Shown one piece after another: positions 34,399 through 41,820 of a stretch of DNA of 64,000 nucleotides. Within the stretch, counting starts at the first letter, position 1. The number at the start of each line of letters is the position of its first letter. The notes beneath the pieces were generated by a model that worked only from the letters and a program-made list of their open reading frames with translations, had not been told where the DNA came from and did not search any database. Location of the stretch: positions 2,170,501-2,234,500 of the forward strand of contig NZ_CP156084.1 of NCBI RefSeq assembly GCF_040687965.1, written 5' to 3'. The position numbers and the translations under genes were made by a program. This DNA comes from Methylocystis echinoides (GTDB lineage: Bacteria; Pseudomonadota; Alphaproteobacteria; Rhizobiales; Beijerinckiaceae).

Positions 34399-34477
34399 CT
34401 CCATCCTCTTCAGGCTCAAACGCTTCGATCTCATCATATAGGATCGGACGGCAAAGCGATACGCCTTCGGCCTTGGT

Positions 34478-35416
34478 TTAGTTATTTACGGTTTCAGCTT
34501 GCGCGGCCCCCGCCTGCGCCACGGGGCGGGCCTTTCTCGCCTGCGCCGCGGGCTTCGCCGGCTTTGCGCGGCTTACGGCGGCCTTACGCGGGATCGAGGC
34601 GGTCATGTCGTCGCGTGACACGTTACAGCCCTTGCCGCGCGCGATCTCGGCGTTGAGAAAGAAGTCGTTCAGCGCCTTGTTGTCGCTTCCCGAGGAATAA
34701 TTCAGCCCGTCGAGGATGCAGGCGAAGGCGACCCGGTCGATCGGCTTCGCCGCCGAGCCGCAGACGACGCCCGCGATCTCCAGGGGAACCTTGGCGTCCA
34801 CGAGCCGCGCCGCAAGGCAGGCGCGTTCGGCCGCCTCGACGCCCTCGCCGCCGGGCTGCGAGAGGCGGATGTCGGCGGCTTCGAAAGCGCCGAAGCGCGT
34901 CGAAAGCGTCGCGCGCTGACCGATCTTCGCGACATTGAGGCCCGCGTCGCGGGCGTGGCGGGTCATGTCGAGGAAGAAATCGGTATGCGTCGCCGCGGGA
35001 TCGAGCTCGGGGTGGACGTCGACGCGCAGGAAGGGGGCGCCCATGGCGAACTGGCCCACGGTCAGCCGGTCGATTCGCGGCCCGCCGTCCTTGGCGTCGC
35101 CGACCGTGGCCATCTTTTTCTCCCGCGCGAATTCGGGGGCCTCGATATCGAGGCTGGCGACGGCGCTCGCCCCGGCCGGCTCCGGCTCGACGCTCGCCTT
35201 GGCCGAGATTTTGGCCGGCGCTTCCGCCGTGGCGGGCGCGCCGGCGTCGGCCAGAGGCGAGGAAGGGACGGGGTGGCGCGCAAAAAGCGCCGCCATGGCG
35301 AGAATGAGAGAGGCCCCGACGCCCATGCCAAGCGCGGCGCGAACGCCCATGGGTCGCGCGCGGATCGGGCCGAGGGCCGCCGTGGCGTCGTCTTGGTCGA
35401 AAGTGTTCGCACGCAT
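34478..35416 (-). CDS. Hypothetical single-pass membrane protein with periplasmic domain
   Basis: This 312-residue protein has a membrane segment at about residues 26-48 (ALGMGVGASLILAMAALFA), an Ala/Pro-rich linker and a folded domain. The domain has three cysteines (ERACLAARL, GVVCGSAAK, FACILDGL) and a further one in KGCNVSRDD. The tail (residues 285-312) is a basic Ala/Lys/Pro repeat. GGAG 7 nt upstream supports the start at 35416. Similar anchored proteins occur in Hyphomicrobiales without assigned function. Confidence 0.65.
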   Translation of the reverse strand: MRANTFDQDDATAALGPIRARPMGVRAALGMGVGASLILAMAALFARHPVPSSPLADAGAPATAEAPAKISAKASVEPEPAGASAVASLDIEAPEFAREKKMATVGDAKDGGPRIDRLTVGQFAMGAPFLRVDVHPELDPAATHTDFFLDMTRHARDAGLNVAKIGQRATLSTRFGAFEAADIRLSQPGGEGVEAAERACLAARLVDAKVPLEIAGVVCGSAAKPIDRVAFACILDGLNYSSGSDNKALNDFFLNAEIARGKGCNVSRDDMTASIPRKAAVSRAKPAKPAAQARKARPVAQAGAAQAETVNN

Positions 35417-35551
35417 CACGCTACTCCGGCGTCGCGCGTTCAAGCGCATGTCTACAACAACCGTATGTTGCGTGCTTTTCAGAAAACTAAGGTTAACGAG
35501 CGGCGCCGCCTCGCCTCGTGGTTAACGCAAGGTAAAATCGCGCCAAGGCAG

Positions 35552-35584
35552 AAAAAAAGCCTGCGCGTGGTCCGCGCAGGCTTT
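35552..35584 (-). terminator. Intrinsic terminator of rpsA
   Basis: There is a perfect 12-bp stem (35556-35567 with 35573-35584) and a 5-nt loop, followed on the minus strand by a run of seven T. It is 24 nt after the rpsA stop. Confidence 0.93.
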
Positions 35585-35608
35585 CTGTGGTCTCGCTGAC
35601 GGAGAGGA

Positions 35609-37354
35609 TTACTCCTCGCCCTTCTTGCCCTTCTTCGGCCCCTCTTCGCGGGCCTTCAGGGCCGCGCCGAGAATGTCGCCGAGCGACGCGCCGGAGTCGG
35701 CCGAGCCATATTGAGCGATGGCTTCCTTCTCCTCCGCGACTTCGAGCGCCTTGATCGAGACGGCGACCTTGCGCGCCTTGCGGTCGAAGAGGGTGACGCG
35801 GGCGTCGACCTTTTCCCCGACGGCGAAACGCTCGGGGCGCTGGTCGGCGCGGTCACGGGCGAGTTCGCTGCGCTTGATGAAGGTCGTCAGATCAGTGCCG
35901 GCGATCTTCACGTCGATGCCCGAATCCTTGACCTCAATCACTTCGCAGGTGACGACGGCGCCCTTCTTGACGTCGCCGCCTTCTTCGCCGCCGCCCACGG
36001 AGGCGAAGGGATCGCCCGCAAGCTGCTTGACGCCGAGCGAGATGCGCTCCTTCTCGACGTCGACGTCGAGAACCTGAGCGTTGATCACGTCGCCCTTCTT
36101 GTATTCCTCGATGACCTGCTCGCCCGGACGGTTCCAGTCGAGGTCGGAGAGATGGACCATGCCGTCCACATCGCCATCGAGGCCGATGAAGAGGCCGAAC
36201 TCGGTCTTGTTCTTGACCTCGCCCGAGACGGTCGAGCCCACCGGATGCTTCTCGGCGAAGGCCTCCCACGGGTTCTGCAGCGTCTGCTTGAGGCCCAGCG
36301 AGATGCGGCGCTTGACCGGATCGACCTCGAGCACCTGAACGTCGACTTCCTGGCTGGTCGAAACGATCTTGCCGGGATGGACGTTCTTCTTGGTCCAGCT
36401 CATCTCGGAGACGTGGACCAGACCCTCGATGCCCGGCTCCAGCTCGACGAAGGCGCCATAGTCGGTGATGTTCGTCACGCGGCCGTGGAACTTCGCGCCG
36501 ATCGGATATTTGGCCTCGATGCCCTGCCAGGGATCCTCGAGCAGCTGCTTCATGCCGAGCGAGATGCGGTGCGTCTCGTGATTGATCTTGATGATCTTCA
36601 CCTTGACGGTCTGACCGATGGTCAAAACCTCGGACGGATGATTGACGCGCCGCCAGGCGATGTCGGTGACGTGCAGCAGGCCGTCGATGCCGCCGAGATC
36701 CACGAAGGCGCCGTAGTCGGTGATGTTCTTCACGACGCCGTCGATCACCTGCCCCTCTTCGAGGTTGGCGACGATCTCGTGACGCTGTTCGGCGCGGCTC
36801 TCTTCGAGCACCGTGCGGCGCGAGACGACGATATTGCCGCGGCGGCGATCCATCTTCAAAATGTGGAACGGCTGCGGCACGTTCATCAGCGGGCCGACGT
36901 CGCGGATCGGACGGATGTCGACCTGCGAGCGCGGCAGGAAGGCCACGGCGCCGTCGAGGTCGACGGTAAAGCCGCCCTTGACCTGATTGAAGATGACGCC
37001 CTCGACCTTCTCATTGGTCTCGAAGGCCTTTTCGAGCTTGACCCAGCTCTCCTCGCGGCGCGCCTTGTCGCGCGAGATGACGGCCTCGCCGAGCGCGTTC
37101 TCGACGCGCTCCAGATAGACCTCGACCTCCTCGCCGACCTGCGGCGCGGGATCGCGGCCATAGCCGGTGAATTCCTTGAGGGGCACGCGGCCTTCGGTCT
37201 TCAGCCCGATGTCGATGACGGCGACGTCCTTCTCGATGGCGACGACGCGCCCCTTGATGACGGAACCCTCGAAAGCCTCGTTATCGCCGTAGCTCTGTTC
37301 GAGCAGGGCGGCAAAATCTTCGCGCGTGGGGGCGCGATCGGTCGTGGCGGACAT
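35609..37354 (-). CDS. rpsA: 30S ribosomal protein S1
   Basis: This 581-residue protein has six S1 RNA-binding domains, with characteristic repeats ITDYGAFVDLGGIDGLLHVTD, GAFVELEPGIEGLVHVSE and GLFIGLDGDVDGMVHLSDL. The C-terminal tail is Lys/Glu-rich (EEGPKKGKKGEE). S1 binds mRNA leaders and is needed for initiation. AGGAGAAA precedes the ATG. A strong terminator follows, so it is a single-gene unit in this window. Confidence 0.98.
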   Translation of the reverse strand: MSATTDRAPTREDFAALLEQSYGDNEAFEGSVIKGRVVAIEKDVAVIDIGLKTEGRVPLKEFTGYGRDPAPQVGEEVEVYLERVENALGEAVISRDKARREESWVKLEKAFETNEKVEGVIFNQVKGGFTVDLDGAVAFLPRSQVDIRPIRDVGPLMNVPQPFHILKMDRRRGNIVVSRRTVLEESRAEQRHEIVANLEEGQVIDGVVKNITDYGAFVDLGGIDGLLHVTDIAWRRVNHPSEVLTIGQTVKVKIIKINHETHRISLGMKQLLEDPWQGIEAKYPIGAKFHGRVTNITDYGAFVELEPGIEGLVHVSEMSWTKKNVHPGKIVSTSQEVDVQVLEVDPVKRRISLGLKQTLQNPWEAFAEKHPVGSTVSGEVKNKTEFGLFIGLDGDVDGMVHLSDLDWNRPGEQVIEEYKKGDVINAQVLDVDVEKERISLGVKQLAGDPFASVGGGEEGGDVKKGAVVTCEVIEVKDSGIDVKIAGTDLTTFIKRSELARDRADQRPERFAVGEKVDARVTLFDRKARKVAVSIKALEVAEEKEAIAQYGSADSGASLGDILGAALKAREEGPKKGKKGEE

Positions 37355-37759
37355 TTTTTCTCCTGGGGGCCCCGGTCGGGGCGGCGCCGGCGAAAGGTTT
37401 GCGTTACGGTCGGTTTTCGACGATCGGAACGTCTCAGCGCCGCGCAGGGCGCGAGGAGACGAAAAGTTCGCTGTCGCGAACTGGCCGGCGCGGCCCGAAG
37501 GACGAAAACCAAGTGGTTTGCGCGGGGGAAAAAACCCTTCGCGCGCCTGCTATCTATCAGCGCGCGGCGCTCGCGGCAAGCGCCGCCGCCGCGGCTTTGT
37601 TGCTGCATTGCAGAATATGAGTTATTGCAGTGCGACAAGCCTTAGCATTCATCCTGCGCCAGCTCGTTCGCCGTTTGGCCAAAATCTGCTAGCGAAAGCG
37701 GCGCCAGCTGCTAATCTCCCCGAGCGGCGAAACGATGCAGCCGCACTCTGGAGAACTCA
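37355..37759. other. Divergent spacer between rpsA and the bufferin-type operon
   Basis: This 405-nt region carries the minus-strand leader of rpsA and the plus-strand promoter region of the small-peptide operon. The ribosome site for the latter, GGAG, is at 37750-37753. Two direct copies of ATTGCAG lie near 37609-37632. Short frames here are GC-rich shadows. I see no convincing gene or structured RNA. Confidence 0.45.
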
Positions 37760-38002
37760 ATGAAGGCAAAGATATTCGGCGGCGCGGCGGCCGCCCTTGC
37801 CACGGTAGCCCTGGCGCTCGGCGCGCCCCCGGCGGAGGCCAGGCACAAGGCGCACCGCGCCCCCAAGGCGGCGGCCGAGAAACACAAATGCGGGGGCAAG
37901 AACGGCTGTCCGGCCATGAGCAAGACTGAGGACAAGGCCCCGGCGCCCGAGAAGCCCGCCGACGCCAAGCCGGCGGAGTCGAAGCCGGCCGAGGGCAAGT
38001 AA
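37760..38002 (+). CDS. Small exported Cys/Lys peptide, first gene of the bufferin-like operon
   Basis: This 80-residue protein has a signal peptide (MKAKIFGGAAAALATVALALGAPPAEA) and a mature part with one cysteine pair, HKCGGKNGCPAMSK. The C-terminus is a Lys/Pro/Ala/Glu repeat (PADAKPAESKPAEGK). GGAG lies 7 nt before the ATG. Exported Cys peptides beside DUF692 enzymes are candidate RiPP precursors (bufferins) whose cysteines are oxidised and bind copper. With only two cysteines, this one may be a second substrate or an accessory metal peptide. Confidence 0.7.
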   Translation: MKAKIFGGAAAALATVALALGAPPAEARHKAHRAPKAAAEKHKCGGKNGCPAMSKTEDKAPAPEKPADAKPAESKPAEGK

Positions 38003-38010
38003 TTCCCTTT

Positions 38011-38050
38011 CGGCGCCACGTCTTCCCGGAGACCCGGGAGGGGCGCCGTT
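38011..38050 (+). terminator. Stem-loop between the two small peptide genes
   Basis: Outer arms cggcgcc (38011-38017) and ggcgccg (38042-38048) enclose an inner stem around gaga, followed by TTT. It probably attenuates or terminates transcripts after the first peptide gene, or protects an upstream mRNA segment. Confidence 0.6.
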
Positions 38051-38087
38051 TCAGCCCGGACGAGGGCGTTTTGCAGAGGAGAAACTT

Positions 38088-38315
38088 ATGAAGACCAAGG
38101 TCGTTTCCGGTTCGGCGCTCGCCGCCGCCGCTTTCGCGCTCGCCCTCAACGGCGCGGCGGTCGCGCCGGCCCATGCGCATGTCTCGGCCACCCACGCCAA
38201 GTCCCACTGCGGCGCCAAGGGCACCTGCCATCACAAGGCCCGCTGCCATCACAAGGCGCAGTGCCATCACCACAAGGGCCACTGCAATATGAAGAGCAAG
38301 TGCCACTCCAAGTAA
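38088..38315 (+). CDS. Bufferin-like RiPP precursor: exported six-cysteine, His/Lys-rich peptide
   Basis: This 75-residue peptide has a signal peptide (MKTKVVSGSALAAAAFALAL...PAHA-H). The mature part is packed with cysteines at 41, 47, 53, 59, 66 and 72, nearly all six residues apart, with His-His-Lys blocks between (TCHHKARCHHKAQCHHHKGHC). The DUF692 enzyme and DUF2063 partner follow directly. In described systems this enzyme family turns Cys of exported peptides into thiooxazole or related copper-binding groups. The six-residue HHKxxC period differs from the DUF2282 bufferins I know, so this looks like a variant precursor. AGGAG lies upstream of the ATG. Confidence 0.8.
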   Translation: MKTKVVSGSALAAAAFALALNGAAVAPAHAHVSATHAKSHCGAKGTCHHKARCHHKAQCHHHKGHCNMKSKCHSK

Positions 38316-38321
38316 CGGTCG

Positions 38322-38349
38322 TGCGCCGGACCCCCGCGGGTCCGGCGCA
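38322..38349 (+). terminator. Strong stem-loop between precursor and DUF692 genes (attenuator)
   Basis: There is a perfect 12-bp inverted repeat (38322-38333 with 38338-38349) and a 4-nt loop, 6 nt after the precursor stop, without a T-run. Such hairpins commonly make precursor mRNA more abundant than enzyme mRNA in RiPP operons. Confidence 0.7.
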
Positions 38350-38399
38350 AGCTCTCTCGCCTGAGGCGGGGAAGTGGTTTTTCAGGCGGGAGAATTCGC

Positions 38400-39245
38400 A
38401 TGCAAAAGCCTGCGCCGCTGGGATATGGTCTCGGGCTGAGGCCCGTCTATTTCGATGAAATCATGTCGACCCGACCGCCGGTCGACTGGTTCGAAATCAT
38501 TTCCGAGAATTACATGGTCGAGGGCGGCCGTCCGCTGTCCATGCTCGACCGTATCCGCGCCGACTACCCCGTCGTCATGCACGGCGTCTCCATGTCGCTC
38601 GCCTCGACCGATCCGCTGGATTTCGCCTATCTCGCCCGGCTCAAGGAGCTTATCGAGCGCGTCGAGCCGGCCTGGGTCTCCGACCATGTCGCGTGGACTG
38701 GCGTGCACGGCCTCAACCTCCACGACCTGCTGCCGATCCCCTACACACGCGAATCGCTCGATCATATCGTCGAGCGCATCTGCCGGGTGCAGGACTATCT
38801 GAAACGCCCGCTCGTCGTCGAAAACGCCTCGACCTATGTGTCTTTTGTTTCTTCCGAGATGAGCGAGCAGGAGTTTGTGCGGGAGATGGCCGAGCGCGCC
38901 GATTGCCTGCTGCTCCTCGACATCAACAATATCTTCGTGTCCAGCTTCAATCACGGCTTCGACGCCGAGGCCTTTGTCGACGCCGTTCCCGTCGAGCGCG
39001 TCGTGCAGTTCCATATGGCCGGCCACACCGACAAGGGCACGCATCGCGTCGACACGCACGACCAGCCGGTCTGCGACGAAGTCTGGACCCTTTACGAACG
39101 GGCGCGCCGCCGTTTCGGCGACGTCTCCGCAATGATCGAGCGGGACGACAATTTCCCGCCCTTCTCCGAGTTGCTCGACGAGTTGCAGCGCATGCGCGAC
39201 ATCGACGCCCGCCTGGCGGCGGAAAGGGCCTTGAGCGCCGCATGA
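38400..39245 (+). CDS. bufB: DUF692 / MNIO multinuclear iron RiPP enzyme (BufB-like)
   Basis: This 281-residue TIM-barrel iron enzyme is of the MbnB/BufB family. Signature segments are GYGLGLRPVYFDEIM, VDWFEIISENYM, MHGVSMSLAS, WVSDHVAWTG, PLVVENASTYV, LLLDINNIFVSSFNHGF, VVQFHMAGHTDKGTH and SAMIERDDNFPPF. Together they provide the His/Glu/Asp/Asn iron ligands. These enzymes use oxygen to rearrange cysteines of a precursor. The ATG at 38400 has GGGAG upstream. The stop overlaps the DUF2063 gene (ATGA). Confidence 0.95.
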   Translation: MQKPAPLGYGLGLRPVYFDEIMSTRPPVDWFEIISENYMVEGGRPLSMLDRIRADYPVVMHGVSMSLASTDPLDFAYLARLKELIERVEPAWVSDHVAWTGVHGLNLHDLLPIPYTRESLDHIVERICRVQDYLKRPLVVENASTYVSFVSSEMSEQEFVREMAERADCLLLLDINNIFVSSFNHGFDAEAFVDAVPVERVVQFHMAGHTDKGTHRVDTHDQPVCDEVWTLYERARRRFGDVSAMIERDDNFPPFSELLDELQRMRDIDARLAAERALSAA

Positions 39246-40063
39246 AGCTTTCGGACTTTCAGACCCTGTTCCAGGCGCGCCTGCTCGCCGGACCGGGCGA
39301 GGGCGACGCGCCGCTCATCGCCCAATTGCGAGAATCCCGGCGCGGCGCGGCGCGGGACGAGCTGCTCCATGTCTATCAGTCGGGCTACCGCGTTCGGCTG
39401 GAAAGCTTTCTCCACGAGGACTACCCTGGCCTGCGCGCCCTTTTGGGCGAGGAGCGCTTCGCGACGCTCATCGGGGACTATGTCTCGGCCAACCCGCCCA
39501 AGGATCGCAACGCCCGCTGGTATACGACCGGCCTTCCAGATTACATTCGCGCGCATCCCCAATGGCGGGAGGATGGGCGGGTCTTGTCCATGGCGCTCTT
39601 CGAGCGGGCCATCGTCGACGCCTTTGACGCGCCGAACGCCGAGCCGTTGACCATTCAGGCGCTCGCCGGCTTCCCCGCCGACCAGTCGCCCCGTCTCGTT
39701 TTCGGTTTTCACCCGAGCCTGTTCGTGCTGCAGCTCGCCCCGGGCACATTCGCCGCTTATCAGGCGATGAACGGGGAAAGCCGAGTGAGCGACGAGGATG
39801 CGCCCGAGGCCCAGGAGCGCGGCGGCGGGGAAGAGTTTGAAGCCGCGGCCGTTTGGCGTTGCGACGAGGAGTCGGTTTTTCGCGAACTTGATTCGGATGA
39901 GTATTTGGCCCTGAACGAGGCGCGGGCAGGGCGCGCCTTCGGCGACATCTGCCAAATGGCCGCATTCCAACAAGCCGGCGACATCGAGCCGGAGCGGCTG
40001 GCGCAATTTCTCGCGAGCTGGTTCGAGGACGGCATGGTCACGGGCGCCACGCTTCAGGCGTGA
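39242..40063 (+). CDS. bufC: DUF2063 partner protein (BufC-like)
   Basis: This 273-residue protein has an N-terminal DUF2063 helical domain (residues 5-100; LLHVYQSGYRVRLESFLHEDYPGLRALLGEERF) followed by a mixed C-terminal region. This is the usual partner of DUF692 enzymes and is thought to bind and present the precursor, as MbnC does in methanobactin synthesis. Its start overlaps the bufB stop. No DoxX-type BufD gene follows; the next gene is an xdhC-like cofactor gene after 72 nt. Confidence 0.92.
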   Translation: MKLSDFQTLFQARLLAGPGEGDAPLIAQLRESRRGAARDELLHVYQSGYRVRLESFLHEDYPGLRALLGEERFATLIGDYVSANPPKDRNARWYTTGLPDYIRAHPQWREDGRVLSMALFERAIVDAFDAPNAEPLTIQALAGFPADQSPRLVFGFHPSLFVLQLAPGTFAAYQAMNGESRVSDEDAPEAQERGGGEEFEAAAVWRCDEESVFRELDSDEYLALNEARAGRAFGDICQMAAFQQAGDIEPERLAQFLASWFEDGMVTGATLQA

Positions 40064-40135
40064 GTCGTCCCGCGCATCCCCTATATCCATAACGGTCCGC
40101 GGCGAGAGCCGCTGGCCAGCCCGTAGAGGCGATCC

Positions 40136-41215
40136 GTGACCCGCTCGAATCTGTCCGCGCCTGTCGACGAAAAAGAGATCCTGCGCCAGGCGCAAAGCTG
40201 GCGGCGAGAAGGCCGCGGCGTCGCCATCGCCACAGTGGCGGAGACCTTCGGCTCCGCGCCGCGCCCGGCGGGATCGCATCTCGTTGTCGAGGAGGGCGGC
40301 CTGTTTTGCGGCTCCGTCTCCGCGGGGTGCGTGGAGGGGGACGTCATCGCCGCCGCCCTCGATTGCATTGCCGACGGGGCGCCGCGCGGTCTCGAATTTG
40401 GGGTCGCCGACGAGACGGCTTGGCGCGCCGGCCTCTCTTGCGGGGGGCGGATCGTCGTCTATGTCGAACGCGTCGACGACGCCCGGTCCGCTTTGCTTTC
40501 CGAGATTATCGCCGAGACCGCCGCGAGGCGGCCTTGCGCGCTGCTTGTCTCGCCCGATGGCGGCGCGGCTCGCCTTCTGCGGGTGGCGGAAATCGCCGAC
40601 GCCACTTTGGAAGGCGCGCTCGGAGCGATGTTGCGGGCTGGCGCGAGCGGTCCGGTCGACTCGGGGGGACGGCGGCTTTTCGTGCGTTTCTACGGGCCTG
40701 GGCCCCGGCTCATCCTCATCGGCGCCGTGCATGTGGCGCAGGCGCTCGCCCCCATGGCGGCAATAGCGGGCTTCGACGTCGTCATCGTCGATCCGCGCGC
40801 CGCCTATGCGGCGCGAGAACGGTTCCCTGGCGCACAGCTCGATCTGCGCTGGCCGGACGAGGCGTTGCCTGCGATCGGCCTGGACGCTTACACCGCTGTC
40901 GCAGCGCTGACCCATGACCCGAAAATAGACGATTCGGCCTTGCGACTCGCGCTCGCGTCCGACTGTTTCTATGTCGGGGCCCTCGGCTCGCGTGCGACGC
41001 ACGGCCGGCGACTTCAAAGGTTGACGGCGAACGGCGTCCCCCCAGCCGCCATCGAGCGGCTCCGCGCCCCCATTGGGCTCGACATCGCCGCCGTGAGCCC
41101 GGCGGAAATCGCCGTGTCCATCCTCTCGGAGCTCATCCTCGCGCGCGGGCAAAAGCCGCTGCGCAGCGTGCAGGCGCCGGAGCCGGCCGGCCGGCTCGTA
41201 AGCTGCGGCGCATGA
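40136..41215 (+). CDS. xdhC: XdhC/CoxI-family molybdenum cofactor insertion protein
   Basis: This 359-residue protein has an N-terminal XdhC domain (VAETFGSAPRPAGSHLVV, and GSVSAGCVEG with the Cys thought to take part in cofactor sulfuration or binding) and a C-terminal Rossmann domain (PRLILIGAVHVAQALAPMA; YVGALGSRATHGRRL). XdhC proteins bind and deliver sulfurated molybdenum cofactor to xanthine-oxidase-family enzymes. A GTG start at 40136. It is coupled to the next gene by ATGA and faces the convergent iorBA-type genes, its likely client. Confidence 0.9.
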   Translation: MTRSNLSAPVDEKEILRQAQSWRREGRGVAIATVAETFGSAPRPAGSHLVVEEGGLFCGSVSAGCVEGDVIAAALDCIADGAPRGLEFGVADETAWRAGLSCGGRIVVYVERVDDARSALLSEIIAETAARRPCALLVSPDGGAARLLRVAEIADATLEGALGAMLRAGASGPVDSGGRRLFVRFYGPGPRLILIGAVHVAQALAPMAAIAGFDVVIVDPRAAYAARERFPGAQLDLRWPDEALPAIGLDAYTAVAALTHDPKIDDSALRLALASDCFYVGALGSRATHGRRLQRLTANGVPPAAIERLRAPIGLDIAAVSPAEIAVSILSELILARGQKPLRSVQAPEPAGRLVSCGA

Positions 41216-41820
41216 GCGTGACGTCGTGGATCAGCGTCGTTCTGCTCGCGGCCGGGCGTGGTTCTCGTTTCGGCGGGGCGAGCAACAAGCTGCTCGCCGA
41301 TTTCGATGGGCGGCCGCTCGTCAGGCGCGCGGCCGAGGCGGCGCTCGCTTCGCGGGCCCGCGACACGATCGTCGTGACGGGCCATGGCCGGCCGGAGATC
41401 GAGGCGGCGCTCGCGGGGCTCCCGCTGTCCTTTGCGCATAACCCCGACTTCGCTAGCGGCCTCGCCTCTTCATTGCGCAAGGGTCTTGCCGCGGCCGCCG
41501 CTGCGGACGCCGTCATCGTGCTGCTCGCGGATATGCCGGGCGTTTCGTCGGGGCTGATCGACGGGCTGATTTTTGCCTTCGAGAAAGCGCCCGAGGCCCC
41601 AGCGATCGTTCCGGTGCAGGGCGGCCGCCGCGGCAATCCGGCTTTGCTCGCCAAGAGCCTGTTCCCGCGCCTGATGGCGCTCGAAGGCGACGAAGGCGCC
41701 AAGCGCCTGCTGAGCGAGCTGGACGGCGTGATCGAACTCCCAGTGGACGAGGACGTCTTGAATGACGTCGACGTCCCAAGCGATCTCGACCGTCTCCGCG
41801 GCCAGATCAGGCGAAGCTGA
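41212..41820 (+). CDS. MocA/MobA-like molybdenum cofactor nucleotidyltransferase
   Basis: This 202-residue protein has the nucleotidyltransferase loop VVLLAAGRGSRFGGASNKLLA and the acidic DMPG motif (VLLADMPGVSSGL). The GRRGNPALLAKSLFPRLMAL segment is typical of MocA-type CTP:molybdopterin cytidylyltransferases. It would attach CMP to the cofactor, the form used by IorB-like enzymes. It overlaps xdhC upstream and runs 14 nt past the 3' end of the convergent iorB-like gene. Confidence 0.88.
   Translation: MSVTSWISVVLLAAGRGSRFGGASNKLLADFDGRPLVRRAAEAALASRARDTIVVTGHGRPEIEAALAGLPLSFAHNPDFASGLASSLRKGLAAAAAADAVIVLLADMPGVSSGLIDGLIFAFEKAPEAPAIVPVQGGRRGNPALLAKSLFPRLMALEGDEGAKRLLSELDGVIELPVDEDVLNDVDVPSDLDRLRGQIRRS

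Noticed and set aside
38088..40063. Methanobactin biosynthesis (mbnABC)
   Set aside because: The DUF692 enzyme fits, but the partner is DUF2063 rather than MbnC, and the precursors are Sec-exported Cys/His peptides rather than a short MbnA.
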